Translations under genes and position numbers: made by a program
Shown here: one piece after another, positions 42,321-50,907 of the stretch
Position numbering within the stretch: the first letter of the stretch is position 1
How the letters are laid out: the number at the start of each line of letters is the position of its first letter
The notes under the pieces: generated by a model
Seen by the model: only the letters and a program-made list of their open reading frames with translations
Database searches by the model: none
Told to the model about the DNA's origin: nothing
Source: Mycobacterium sp. IS-1590
Lineage (GTDB): Bacteria > Actinomycetota > Actinomycetes > Mycobacteriales > Mycobacteriaceae
Direction of reading: 5' to 3'
Assembly (NCBI RefSeq): GCF_001500025.1
Contig: NZ_LQIW01000011.1
Span: 24,584-88,583 of the forward strand
DNA: 64,000 nucleotides

Positions 42321-43598
42321 TCACGCGGCTTCGTGAACGAGCAGCGGGTCCTTCTCGGCGGTGTCCCGAGAGCGGGGCGGTGCGCCGGCGGTCCCCGAGA
42401 CGAGACGCCTGCCGGCGTAGTAGGTGGTGCTCAGTGACAGCGCCCCGACGAACGCGGTGTACAGGTAGCCCGTGGCCTGCAGCCCAAGTGAGGGCGCCAT
42501 CAGGCCGGCGGCGAGAGACGGCAGGCCCAGCGCGGAGTAACTGACCACGAAGGCGGCGGAGAAGACCTCGGATCGCGACGTCGCGCTGGTGACCGCGCTG
42601 ATGGCGCGCAACGCCCCGTTGAACGTCAGGCCGACGCCCAACCCGGCGATGATCGATCCGCCGATGAAGGGGGGCGGGGAGGTGAAGGCCAACGCCGCGT
42701 AAAGACTCGCCGCGCCCAGCGACAGCAGAATCGCTCCGAGCAAGGTGGCGCTCGACGGCGAGCGCCGCGCAGCCCACAGTCCACCGACGCTGTTGGCGAT
42801 GAACAACAGGGTGATGCTCAGACCGCCGGCAGCGCCTGACCGCACGTGCAGGACGTCGCGCACCAACGACGGTGCGAGCGCGAGGAACATTCCGGTGACC
42901 GACCACCCTGCCACGATCGCGGGAAGCGCGGCGACGAACTCGTGGCGCGTTTCGCGAGGCACCCGAACCCTCGGACGCAGCGCGGAAGATGCTCCGCTTC
43001 GCCGGGCGGAGGTCTCCGGGATCGCGAGGATGAGCGCGGCGACGACCACAAACGAGAGGGTCAGTGCCGGAAATATCTCGGCGTCGGGACGGGGGCCGAT
43101 CGCAACGAGCAGACCAGCCAGCCCTCCACCGACGGCGAGCCCGAGACTCGTGCCCACCGTGGTCATCGTTGGCCCCCACTGCGGGCGGCGCTTGGGGGAC
43201 AACTCCACGAGGCCCGCGGCGAGGGCACCGGTAGCGGTCCCGGTCGCGAGCCCCTGCACGATCCGGGCAAGCACAAGCCAGAACACTCCGTCGGCCGCCC
43301 AGAAAATCGCCGTACCGGTCGCTGCCATCAGTACGGACGCGATCAGCACCGGACGGCGCCCGAGGTAGTCGCTCAGCGAACCGACTGTCAGCAGCGCACC
43401 GACCAATCCGACCACGTACACGGCGAAGACCACTGTCAGGATCGTGACGGAAAGGCCCCACCGCTGCAGATACAGCGGGTATATGGGCGAAGGTGCACTC
43501 GTCGATGCCATCAGCAGCAGATTGACCGAGGCGAGCACACTGAACGAGGCGACTTGTCCGAGGCGAGGCCTCGGTGTGGGCCGAGATAATCCGTTCAT
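42321..43598 (-). CDS. MFS transporter (drug-efflux type)
   Basis: A 425-residue twelve-helix major facilitator. The helix 2-3 motif GSLSDYLGRRPVLIASVLM (about 73-91) and the helix 4 RIVQGLATGTATGALAAGLVEL match efflux-type MFS proteins. It sits at the inner membrane and may expel the compound handled by the operon's enzymes, or import it. It lies between the HD gene (28 bases upstream) and the MDR gene (11 bases downstream). Its ATG at 43598 has a weak ribosome site. Substrate unknown. Confidence 0.88.
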   Translation of the reverse strand: MNGLSRPTPRPRLGQVASFSVLASVNLLLMASTSAPSPIYPLYLQRWGLSVTILTVVFAVYVVGLVGALLTVGSLSDYLGRRPVLIASVLMAATGTAIFWAADGVFWLVLARIVQGLATGTATGALAAGLVELSPKRRPQWGPTMTTVGTSLGLAVGGGLAGLLVAIGPRPDAEIFPALTLSFVVVAALILAIPETSARRSGASSALRPRVRVPRETRHEFVAALPAIVAGWSVTGMFLALAPSLVRDVLHVRSGAAGGLSITLLFIANSVGGLWAARRSPSSATLLGAILLSLGAASLYAALAFTSPPPFIGGSIIAGLGVGLTFNGALRAISAVTSATSRSEVFSAAFVVSYSALGLPSLAAGLMAPSLGLQATGYLYTAFVGALSLSTTYYAGRRLVSGTAGAPPRSRDTAEKDPLLVHEAA

Positions 43599-43626
43599 TG
43601 CCGTTGCCCCTCAGAGCTTTTTGCGG

Positions 43627-44265
43627 TCAGCTTGGCCACGGCGCGGCGAGCATACGCTCGACGGTGGTGACGCGCCGGTAACCGGGAACGAAGTGCTCCA
43701 CTACGTCGGAGTTGACCGTTCCGTTGGTCGTCTCCGGACGGTGCTTGAACCCGTCGAAGTAGGCCTGCAGGAACTCGTTCTTGAAATCACCCCGCGGGTG
43801 AGCGGCGACGATTTCGTTCACCTGATCGCCGTTTAGCCCGTCGACGCCAAGACCGACCACGTCGGTCATCACACCTAGGTACATGGCCGCGATCTCCGGG
43901 CCCATGCGGCCCGGGACCTCCGGTGTGGTGTGCAGCGCAATTGCGGTCCACACAGTGTCGGCGGCTCCGGTGGAGAAGCCGCGATCGAGCAGGAACTTGC
44001 GACCATGGTCGGCGCCGTCGACCTCGAACCGCTGTTCCCGATCGGAATACGGCGTCACCAGACCGGTGTCGTGGAACATGGCGGCCAGATAGAGCAGTTC
44101 TTGATCCGGGTGCGCGCCGAGCCGGTGCGCGTGGAGCTGGCCGAACAAGAAGACCCTGCGCGAGTGGTGGTAGATGAGGGGGCTCGTGGTGTCCCACAGG
44201 AGACGAGTCGCTTCAGCGACCGCCGCAGTATCGGGGATCTCCACGCCCGCAATGACTTCTGACAT
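43627..44265 (-). CDS. HD-domain hydrolase (cyanamide hydratase-like)
   Basis: A protein of about 212 residues with an HD metal site: LIYHHSRRVFLFGQLHAHRLG (about 30-50), AAMFHDTGL (HD at about 68), EVDGADHGRKFL and a late DVVGLGVDGL segment. The sequence type matches the cyanamide hydratase group of HD proteins, which add water to cyanamide. Other members have no known substrate. The ATG at 44265 has a poor ribosome site; ATG 44307 would add 14 residues. It is the first gene of the five-gene operon (HD, MFS, MDR, cupin, nitroreductase). Confidence 0.8.
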   Translation of the reverse strand: MSEVIAGVEIPDTAAVAEATRLLWDTTSPLIYHHSRRVFLFGQLHAHRLGAHPDQELLYLAAMFHDTGLVTPYSDREQRFEVDGADHGRKFLLDRGFSTGAADTVWTAIALHTTPEVPGRMGPEIAAMYLGVMTDVVGLGVDGLNGDQVNEIVAAHPRGDFKNEFLQAYFDGFKHRPETTNGTVNSDVVEHFVPGYRRVTTVERMLAAPWPS

Positions 44266-44463
44266 GACATGTGCGCTTTCTGCTTGGTTGTCGACTCTGC
44301 CTGACATCCATGCTGGTCCGAACCGAGCGTGCGCGCCGCCTTCATCCGGCCAGGAATCCCTCGAATGAGGACGTCGAAACGCACTGCGTCCAGCGCCACG
44401 GAGCATGGATCACCGATCGATGTTTCGCACTCGATATCGGGCTCAGTGGCGACGGCGAATCTC

Positions 44464-44886
44464 TCAGTTCAGGATCTCGGCATTGTCGCTTGAGAGGAGC
44501 GCAGACAGTCGTTGGCGCCACGTCTGCAGTTGGTCGGGGGTCAGACGCGTCCACTCGGTGACCTCGCCGACGATCCGCAGCGGGGCCGTGCTGCGGTAGG
44601 ACCGCGTGGGGTTGCCGGGGAACTTCTTATCGGTCACGTTCGGATCATTTTCGAACTCACCGGTCGGCTCGACTTCGTACACCCGCGGAACTGCCTGTCC
44701 CTCGGCGAGTTCCGCGGCGATCTCCGCGGCAAGGCCAGCCCCATCGACCAAAGCGGTGAAGTAGATGTGGTTCATCACGATCTCGGGGCGGTAGTTCGAC
44801 CGATGCCCCGCGGTGAGGAAGTCGCCGACACTCAACTCCGCGGTCGTGCCATGGAAGAACCGGCCGTCATCAATCTGTTTGGACAC
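44464..44886 (-). CDS. arr: Rifampicin ADP-ribosyltransferase, Arr family
   Basis: A 140-residue enzyme that transfers ADP-ribose from NAD+ to the 23-hydroxyl of rifamycins and so inactivates them. The length matches Arr proteins (about 140). Family residues are visible in FHGTTAELSVGD (His12), MNHIYFTA (Tyr42) and ENDPNVTDKKFPGNPTRSYR (about 79-98). The start is the GTG at 44886, with GAAGGA 8 bases upstream; longer in-frame starts precede the conserved domain and lack support. A 19-base rifamycin-associated element lies 52 bases upstream, so rifamycins probably induce it. Rapidly growing mycobacteria are known to carry chromosomal arr. Confidence 0.9.
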   Translation of the reverse strand: MSKQIDDGRFFHGTTAELSVGDFLTAGHRSNYRPEIVMNHIYFTALVDGAGLAAEIAAELAEGQAVPRVYEVEPTGEFENDPNVTDKKFPGNPTRSYRSTAPLRIVGEVTEWTRLTPDQLQTWRQRLSALLSSDNAEILN

Positions 44887-45211
44887 CTGAAGTCCTTCGG
44901 ACGCACTGCTGAGACGCCCCAGCATGCAGCACCACCCGGGCCTTGCCACAAGCCCCCTATCAGGCCTTATCCTGAAGGTGAGAGCGATTCGGCCGATTCC
45001 GGATCCCGGCCTCACCTCACCGAAGGCTCTCAGTCGGTCGTGTCGATCCGAATCTCCCTCTAGTAGAACACCTTTCGCAGCGCCGTCGAGCAGCCGCCCC
45101 GGCAGTGCACCCGCCGAGCTGCCAGCGGGGAGCACTTGTGTGTTTCCTCCATCGGTGGCAACGCCCAGAAAGCGGGGATTGAGAATCCTCCTGGATGGCT
45201 AACCTGCACGG
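44887..45211. other. Intergenic region between arr and a methyltransferase gene
   Basis: A 325-base divergent intergenic region. It holds the rifamycin-associated element (44938-44956) and a short TCAGG/CCTGA dyad next to it (44961-44976). No small gene was found, and the rest is ordinary sequence that presumably holds the two promoters. Confidence 0.7.
44938..44956 (-). promoter_or_regulatory. Rifamycin-associated element (RAE) upstream of arr
   Basis: On the minus strand the sequence is GGGGCTTGTGGCAAGGCCC, a 19-base imperfect inverted repeat. It matches, with one difference as I remember the consensus (GGGGCTTGCGGCAAGGCCC), the RAE found upstream of rifamycin-inactivation genes (rph, arr, rox, helR) in actinobacteria. 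It lies 52 bases before the arr start codon, in the expected orientation and range. Confidence 0.85.
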
Positions 45212-46300
45212 ATGCCGTCGACCCCCCTGCCTGTAGTGCTGGCCACGCTCGCTCTGCGACGTAGACTCAAGCAGCTCGCCGACCTCTTGGTGCCGCCTCA
45301 GATCGCGATGCTCGATCTCGGCGAGGGCGTCGGCGGCGTCCAAATCGCCGCAGCCATCGCCGAACTCGGGATTGCCGACGTGCTCGCCGACGGGCCGAAG
45401 ACCGCGCCCGAAATCGCGGCCCAGATCAACTGCGACGAGGACACCACCCATCGCCTGCTGCGCGGCGCGGTCGGATGCGATCTGTGCACGATGAATCGCC
45501 GCACGGGTGAGGTTCGGCTGACCCGTACCGGAGCGGTGTTGCGCAGCGACCATCCCTCGTCGCTGCGGGCCTGGATGCGCTACAAGGGGATGCGGTCGAC
45601 GGTCGACGCCTGGGGTGGCCTGGCCGCCAGCGTGCGCAGCGGGCGCAGCGCGTTCGAGCTCGTGCACGGGATGTCGGTGTGGGAGTGGTACGCCGCCCAC
45701 CCCGACGAGCAGCGGATCTTCGCCTCGACGATGCGGCAAGCCACCGAGATCAGCGCCCGCGCCATCGCGCGGGTCTACCCGTGGCCGCACGATGCCGTGG
45801 TGTGCGATGTGGCCGGCGGAATCGGCACGCTGCTGTCGGTAATCGTGGGCGAAGCGCGCGCGGATCTCCGTGGGATTCTGGTGGACAGCGCGGCAATGAT
45901 CGCTGAAGCCGAGCGATTTCTCGCCGAACGCGGTCTGACTGATCGCATCGACCGAGTCGAGGGTGACATCTTCGGCACCCTCGACACCACTGCCGATGTG
46001 TATCTGCTCAAAGATGTGCTGCACGATTGGGACGACCAGCGCTGCGGTGAGATTCTTGCCGCTGTGGCGGCGAGCATGCCCCGCGGCAGCAAGCTCGTGG
46101 TGGTCGAATACCTTCAGGAACCCAACCGCCCGAATCCGTTCTCACCGCTTCTCGACCTACACACGTTGACCCAACGAGACGGCGGACGACTGCGTTCGCT
46201 CGACGAACTGTCGGCACTTCTCACCGGCGCCGGCCTGAGGCCGACCGGCCGCACGTTCTCGGTCGTCCCGCACGATCTCGTCGAGGCCGAGAAGATGTGA
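45212..46300 (+). CDS. SAM-dependent O-methyltransferase (methyltransferase family 2)
   Basis: A 362-residue plant/actinobacterial small-molecule O-methyltransferase. The N-terminal winged-helix dimerisation domain (IADVLADGPKTAPEIAAQINCDEDTTHRLLRGAV) is followed by the SAM fold: VCDVAGGIGTLLSV (about 197-210, usual DVGGGxG with Ala for Gly), LVDSAAMI, RVEGDIFGTL, and the catalytic His in LLKDVLHDWDD (about 264-274). It methylates a hydroxyl on an aromatic or polyketide compound. It lies far from the PKS operon (over 26 kb), so tailoring of that product is only a speculation. An SDR gene follows 69 bases later. Confidence 0.88.
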   Translation: MPSTPLPVVLATLALRRRLKQLADLLVPPQIAMLDLGEGVGGVQIAAAIAELGIADVLADGPKTAPEIAAQINCDEDTTHRLLRGAVGCDLCTMNRRTGEVRLTRTGAVLRSDHPSSLRAWMRYKGMRSTVDAWGGLAASVRSGRSAFELVHGMSVWEWYAAHPDEQRIFASTMRQATEISARAIARVYPWPHDAVVCDVAGGIGTLLSVIVGEARADLRGILVDSAAMIAEAERFLAERGLTDRIDRVEGDIFGTLDTTADVYLLKDVLHDWDDQRCGEILAAVAASMPRGSKLVVVEYLQEPNRPNPFSPLLDLHTLTQRDGGRLRSLDELSALLTGAGLRPTGRTFSVVPHDLVEAEKM

Positions 46301-46369
46301 AGGGCGCAGCCCACGTCCGTCGGGCCTTGAAGAGTCTTGAGCGCCCATCGTCGACGTATCGTCGAGGCC

Positions 46370-47185
46370 GTGGGCAAGACGATCGTCATCACGGGCGCGA
46401 GCGACGGCGTTGGACGAGCTGCAGCACGGGCGTTGACCTCTCGTGGACACACGACGGTCATCGTCGGTCGGTCCCCAGACAAGACCAAGGCGGTAGCGGC
46501 CGAAGTCGGGGCACCGCATCACTGCTGCGATTTCGACAACCTGGACGACGTCCGCGGTCTGGCGGCAGAGCTTTTGAACCGCTACGACAAGATCGATGTG
46601 CTGTGCAACAATGCCGGGCTGCAACTCAGTGGAGCGCGTCAGCTGACCGACGATGGTCATGAACGCACTTTCCAGGTTAATCTCTTGGCGCCCGCTCTGC
46701 TCACACGGCTTCTCCTGGACCGATTGATCGAATCCAAAGCGGCTGTGATCGCCACATCGAGTAGTGCCGCGCGCATGGTGCAGCTGCATATCGATGACCT
46801 GTACGGGGAGAAGCGGTTTCGTCCGTTGCATGCCTACTCCGAAACCAAGCTCGCTAATGTGTTGTTCACCCGCGAACTTCACCGCAGGTACCACTCGGCC
46901 GGGCTTGCGGCAGCCTCCTTCGAACCGGGGTCGGTGGCGTCCAACTTCGCCAACGAGTCCACGGCCGTCATGCGTGCCGTCTTCCACTCGCCCTTGCGGA
47001 AACTGTTGCGCACCCCCGAGCAGGGCGCAGACACCCTCGTGTGGTTGGCGGACTCGGACCCGGGTGTTGATTGGCCTTCCGGCGAGCACTTCCGCAAGAG
47101 ACGTGTCGCGAAGACGCACCGCGCCGCCGATGATGTGTCGTTGCGAAAGCTGCTGTGGCAGCGCACTTACGAGATGCTCGGTTAG
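46370..47185 (+). CDS. SDR, retinol dehydrogenase-like
   Basis: A 271-residue NADP-dependent SDR. TGASDGVG (residues 8-15), NNAG (about 80), Ser in SSSAARM and YSETK active-site residues near 155. The insertion DDLYGEKRFRPLHAYSETKLANVLF is the hallmark of the retinol dehydrogenase/light-dependent protochlorophyllide reductase-like group. The start taken is the GTG at 46370 with GAGG just upstream. A TTG at 46337 would add 11 residues before the usual SDR start. The last helix (LRKLLWQRTYEMLG) ends normally for the group. It is probably in a unit with the methyltransferase. Confidence 0.83.
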   Translation: MGKTIVITGASDGVGRAAARALTSRGHTTVIVGRSPDKTKAVAAEVGAPHHCCDFDNLDDVRGLAAELLNRYDKIDVLCNNAGLQLSGARQLTDDGHERTFQVNLLAPALLTRLLLDRLIESKAAVIATSSSAARMVQLHIDDLYGEKRFRPLHAYSETKLANVLFTRELHRRYHSAGLAAASFEPGSVASNFANESTAVMRAVFHSPLRKLLRTPEQGADTLVWLADSDPGVDWPSGEHFRKRRVAKTHRAADDVSLRKLLWQRTYEMLG

Positions 47186-47252
47186 CGCCAGGGCAGCGAT
47201 CGCCCTTGCACTTCGTGGGCGCGGGAATGGGACCGGATTCTCCCTTGTCGAG

Positions 47253-47723
47253 CTACGGCGCCCCGGGCAGCGGGTCATCGACGGCTTCCGGACATGCGCG
47301 CTTCAGCGCGTAGCCCGTCGTCATCGAATCCTGCATTCCGCCTACGTAGTTCCGATCCGGAAACCCGTGGGGTGGACTGCTCGGGGTTCCCTGGCCGGCC
47401 CGGTCGAGATCGTCGGCGAGTTTGAGCACCGTCGATCGCAACGTCGGCTCCTCGATCGATTTAGCTTCTGCGCGGATCGCCGCGGCCGCCGCCGCGGTAT
47501 CGGCGTCCAGGGCTGTGTCGTCCGCATTGACCATACCGCGCTGAATTCGAGGCAGCACACGCATCCACTGGCGCATCGCCTGGTCCACATGCAGACAATC
47601 TCCGCTGAGGCCCGGAGGCTCTGATTGGTATGACCACACCACCATGGGAATGCCGATGAGAAGCAGGACGGGCAGCGCGATGAGAAGGACGAATCTGGCC
47701 TTAGACCAATCCCGGATTGCCAT
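47253..47723 (-). CDS. Membrane-anchored hypothetical protein
   Basis: A 156-residue protein with one N-terminal membrane segment (FVLLIALPVLLLIGIPMVVW, residues 11-30) and an outside domain of about 125 residues that is rich in Ala and Asp, mostly helical, with two cysteines (GDCLHV, KRACPE) that could bond. This layout matches many mycobacterial membrane-anchored hypothetical proteins. No domain was recognised and no partner is evident. It is convergent with the SDR gene. Confidence 0.65.
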   Translation of the reverse strand: MAIRDWSKARFVLLIALPVLLLIGIPMVVWSYQSEPPGLSGDCLHVDQAMRQWMRVLPRIQRGMVNADDTALDADTAAAAAAIRAEAKSIEEPTLRSTVLKLADDLDRAGQGTPSSPPHGFPDRNYVGGMQDSMTTGYALKRACPEAVDDPLPGAP

Positions 47724-48020
47724 CAGTGAAGCCTATTGCAATCGGCATCGGGGTCAGGACAGCAGATTCGCCTGCGCCCTGAGGCCCGCGTCACGCCGCC
47801 GTCCCAACGGTTACGTAACGGCGATCATCAGCGCCGAAGAAGCCCCGAACAGCAATGACGAGCCCTGTAACAACGGAATACGTCGTCCGAGCCTAGTTCA
47901 TTTGGTACGCGACCGTCGCGGTGCTCACCGGCTCCAGTCGCTGTTCCCACAGGCGCGGTTTACTGAATGCTCCGCGCGTCACCAGCATTCGACATTAGGC
48001 AATCGGGGGCCATTTGCAGC
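47724..48020. other. Intergenic region, no recognisable gene
   Basis: About 300 bases between a membrane-protein gene and the end of the free-standing intein frame. No RNA or protein gene is supported. The part just after the intein stop contains GCTGCAAATGGCCC, which could be decayed intein-end sequence, but this is weak. Confidence 0.5.
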
Positions 48021-49364
48021 TCACTTCCCTCTGGCCTGCACCAAGATACCCTGCATGACAACTGGATTGCCGTGAGTTTCGCTGAGCTGGGTTATCTCGC
48101 GGAGCCCGCGGCTCCCAATGTCGACTACTTTGTCCCAGTAGACGTCGTTCGTCGCCAGGTCATGGAGCACTGGGTCATCGAAGATGTTGGATATCCGATG
48201 CAACCGCGATCTACCTGGAGCATGGGTCCACATCATCGGGCCGTCAAATCTGGTATTGGTGGCCAGCGCAAATTCCTGATCGGACCAGTTCCGTTCTTTC
48301 AGAATACTTTTGACGTGGTCCCAGACTTCAACGGGAACGGTGTCTGTGCCTGGTCGTCGCACGCGTCCGAGCAGCTGAGCCACGACCTCCTTTGCTTTGA
48401 CGCCCCGCTCGCCGTGCACTCCCACCTTGTTGAGGAAGGCGACCTGATTGGCGGCCCTGTCGATCGTCAGGTGCCAGCAATCACGGTAGCCTCCCTTGCT
48501 TGTTCGAGTGATCCTCCCTTGCACGCCTATGCGAAGAAGCAACTGCAATACATCATCGATCAGCCGGCGACTTGTGGACGCGTAGTACACCCTCCCCTGC
48601 GCGGTCTTCGAATCCCACCGCACCGACCCGTCGGTCGCCCAGAGATGACGTAGGAACAAGGCGACCTGCTCGTCCGGTAGTGCGAATACCGCAGCAGGAA
48701 CAAACTTCTCGTAACTTCGTAAACCAAACAGGCCGAGAGTGTCCAACCACTCAGCGATCGGGTTTCGCTTGCCGCGAGCTAAGCGATACGGGGAAGGAAG
48801 GCGCAAGGTGGTAGCACGAGCTGCAGCGTAATCGTCGCGGATCGCCGTCACGCCGAAGTGCGCCGCTGCGATGGTAACCGCCATAAGGTTCGCCTCGTCG
48901 ATGGACGCGTATCGGATCGGTTGCCGTTTCACGCAGGACCCATCACCGATCATGTGCGCCAATAAGATCACCTCGGAATCGTGCATGCGGGTGGTCTGCT
49001 CAGGCTGCGGGAGGCGACGCACTGCCGCGATCCTGTCGCCCACCGCTAATTCGGCTATCGGCGACCAACCTTTGAGCTTGCGAACAGACAGCGACGAACT
49101 GACTTCTAGAGCTCTCCCCGACGACAATCTGATGCTCGAGGCCTCACACCTGCCAGTTGAGATCGATCCACTCAGGCGCCGTTTGACGAGACGCATCCTT
49201 TCATCGACTGACCACAGGAGTGGTCTTTCCGCCGTATACACAAGCTCTTCCAGGGGAGTGTCATAGCCGTTATCCGCCCTTGTCACCCGCAATTGCAGAT
49301 CCCGTGGTCGGTCCTCGGCCCGACTGGCACAACCGGATTCGGCATCCCCATCGACAGCTGGCAT
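48021..49364 (-). CDS. Free-standing degenerate DnaB-type intein with LAGLIDADG homing endonuclease
   Basis: A 447-residue frame that matches, block by block, the intein found inside actinobacterial DnaB, but here it is not inserted in any gene. Splicing block B resembles SGRALEVSSSLSVRKLKGW (about 82-100), where the conserved His of TxxH is gone. The last block ends GILVQARGK, where His-Asn should be. Residue Cys1 is also absent. In contrast, both endonuclease motifs keep their acidic residues: LLAHMIGDG with Asp141 and LRHLWATDG with Asp245. The flanking segments (SIDEANL, RLIDDVLQLLLRIGVQG, ATNDVYWDKVVDI) also match DnaB-intein sequences. The protein therefore cannot splice but could still cut DNA. 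It lies on the dnaB strand, 133 bases after dnaB, whose own product is full length. Composition looks less GC-rich than the neighbours. Confidence 0.85.
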   Translation of the reverse strand: MPAVDGDAESGCASRAEDRPRDLQLRVTRADNGYDTPLEELVYTAERPLLWSVDERMRLVKRRLSGSISTGRCEASSIRLSSGRALEVSSSLSVRKLKGWSPIAELAVGDRIAAVRRLPQPEQTTRMHDSEVILLAHMIGDGSCVKRQPIRYASIDEANLMAVTIAAAHFGVTAIRDDYAAARATTLRLPSPYRLARGKRNPIAEWLDTLGLFGLRSYEKFVPAAVFALPDEQVALFLRHLWATDGSVRWDSKTAQGRVYYASTSRRLIDDVLQLLLRIGVQGRITRTSKGGYRDCWHLTIDRAANQVAFLNKVGVHGERGVKAKEVVAQLLGRVRRPGTDTVPVEVWDHVKSILKERNWSDQEFALATNTRFDGPMMWTHAPGRSRLHRISNIFDDPVLHDLATNDVYWDKVVDIGSRGLREITQLSETHGNPVVMQGILVQARGK

Positions 49365-49497
49365 GAATCGAAGCTACCTCGGCTCACCGACAGCTTCCGC
49401 CAGCGCGCTTAGCCTCTTACGAACGGGGTTGGACTCTCGGTGAACACCAGTGGCACGCGTGGCGGGCGGGGGATCGTAATGGCGGTGTCGGCCAGGT

Positions 49498-50892
49498 TTA
49501 TTGCTTGGCCATGTTGGCGAATCGCGACAAATGCAGTTGGTGCGCAACGGTAATCGTCTTCGTCGGGCCGTTACGGTGCTTGCCGAGGATCAGGTCCGCC
49601 TCGCCACCACGCGGGTCGTCACGCTCGAACGCGTCCGGCCTGTGCAGAAGGATGACCATATCCGCATCCTGTTCCAGGCTGCCCGACTCGCGAAGGTCCG
49701 ACACCATCGGCTTCTTGTCGGTGCGCTGTTCCGGCCCACGGTTCAGCTGGCTGATCGCGACGACGGGCACGTCGAGTTCCTTGGCCATGAGCTTGAGACT
49801 TCGCGAAAAGTCCGACACTTCCTGCTGCCGCGATTCGTACTTCTTGCCCGACGTCATCAGCTGCATATAGTCGACGACGATCAATCGCAGGCCGGCCTTC
49901 TGGCTCAGCCGCCGCGCCTTGGCACGGATCTCCATCATCGTCAGGTTCGGCGAATCGTCGATGAACAGAGGCGCTTCGCTGATCTCACTCATCCGGCGCG
50001 CCAACCGCGTCCAGTCGTCGTCACTCATGCGGCCCGACCGCATATCGGCCAGCTTGATCTTCGCCTCGGCCGATAAGAGGCGCATCACGATCTCGGATTT
50101 GCTCATCTCCAGCGAGAAGATGACGCTCGGCATCTGGTGCTTGATCGAGCAGGACCGCATGAAATCCAGTCCAAGCGTCGATTTGCCGACGCCAGGCCTC
50201 GCCGCGATGATGATCATCTGGCCCGGATGCAGGCCGTTGGTCACCTCGTCGAGTTCGACGAAACCCGTCGGCACACCGCGCGCGATGCCGCCCTGCGACG
50301 CGATCGCGTCGATCTCGTCCATCGTCGGCTGCAGCAGTTCTTCCAGCGGTACGAAGTCCTCGGCCGTGCGCCGCTCGGTGACGTCGTAGATCTCCGACTG
50401 GGCACGGTCGACGATCTCGTTGACGTCGGCGCCCTCGGCACCCGCGTAGCCGTACTGCACGACGCGCGTGCCCGCCTCGACGAGCCGCCGCAGCAGCGCC
50501 TTCTCCGCGACGATGCCCGCATAGAAGCCGGCATTCGCGGCCGTCGGCACCGTCGAGATCAACGTGTGCAGATACGGCGCCCCGCCGATGCGGCGCAGCA
50601 GCCCACGCCGGTCCAGCTCGGCGGCCACTGTCACTGCGTCGGCCGGCTCACCGCGGCCGTAGAGGTCGAGGATCGCGTCGTAGACGTTCTGGTGCGCTGG
50701 CCGATAGAAGTCCCCCGGACGCAGCTTCTCGAGCACATCGGCGATGGCGTCCTTGCTCAGCAGCATCCCGCCGAGCACGGCCTGCTCGGCTGCCTGGTCC
50801 TGAGGGGGTTGACGCCCGAAGTCCTCGCTCGGCGGAGGCGAATCCATCCCGGGATGGCCAAGGTCGTCCACGACGGCCACGAAGCGCGTCAC
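49498..50892 (-). CDS. dnaB: Replicative DNA helicase DnaB, without intein
   Basis: A 464-residue replicative helicase, complete and uninterrupted. An N-terminal DnaG-interacting domain (about 30-135; AAEQAVLGGMLLSKDAIADVLEKLRPGDFY) is followed by the RecA-like motor. Walker A is RPGVGKST near 231, with LIVVDYMQLM (Walker B) and the LRESGSLEQDADMVILLHR stretch near the C-terminus. It unwinds DNA at the fork. Many mycobacteria carry inteins in this gene; this one has none, but a free-standing intein-like gene lies 133 bases downstream. It is separated from rplI by 467 bases and has its own SOS box 16 bases before the start. Confidence 0.97.
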   Translation of the reverse strand: MTRFVAVVDDLGHPGMDSPPPSEDFGRQPPQDQAAEQAVLGGMLLSKDAIADVLEKLRPGDFYRPAHQNVYDAILDLYGRGEPADAVTVAAELDRRGLLRRIGGAPYLHTLISTVPTAANAGFYAGIVAEKALLRRLVEAGTRVVQYGYAGAEGADVNEIVDRAQSEIYDVTERRTAEDFVPLEELLQPTMDEIDAIASQGGIARGVPTGFVELDEVTNGLHPGQMIIIAARPGVGKSTLGLDFMRSCSIKHQMPSVIFSLEMSKSEIVMRLLSAEAKIKLADMRSGRMSDDDWTRLARRMSEISEAPLFIDDSPNLTMMEIRAKARRLSQKAGLRLIVVDYMQLMTSGKKYESRQQEVSDFSRSLKLMAKELDVPVVAISQLNRGPEQRTDKKPMVSDLRESGSLEQDADMVILLHRPDAFERDDPRGGEADLILGKHRNGPTKTITVAHQLHLSRFANMAKQ

Positions 50893-50907
50893 CCCCTCTA
50901 TTCACTA

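Noticed and set aside
45212..47185. Methyltransferase and SDR as tailoring genes of the PKS operon
   Set aside because: They lie more than 26 kb away with unrelated units between, and nothing in sequence ties them to that product.
48021..49364. Reading the intein-like frame as a functional splicing intein within dnaB
   Set aside because: DnaB at 49498-50892 is complete and uninterrupted, the two frames are separated by stop codons, and splicing residues are missing.
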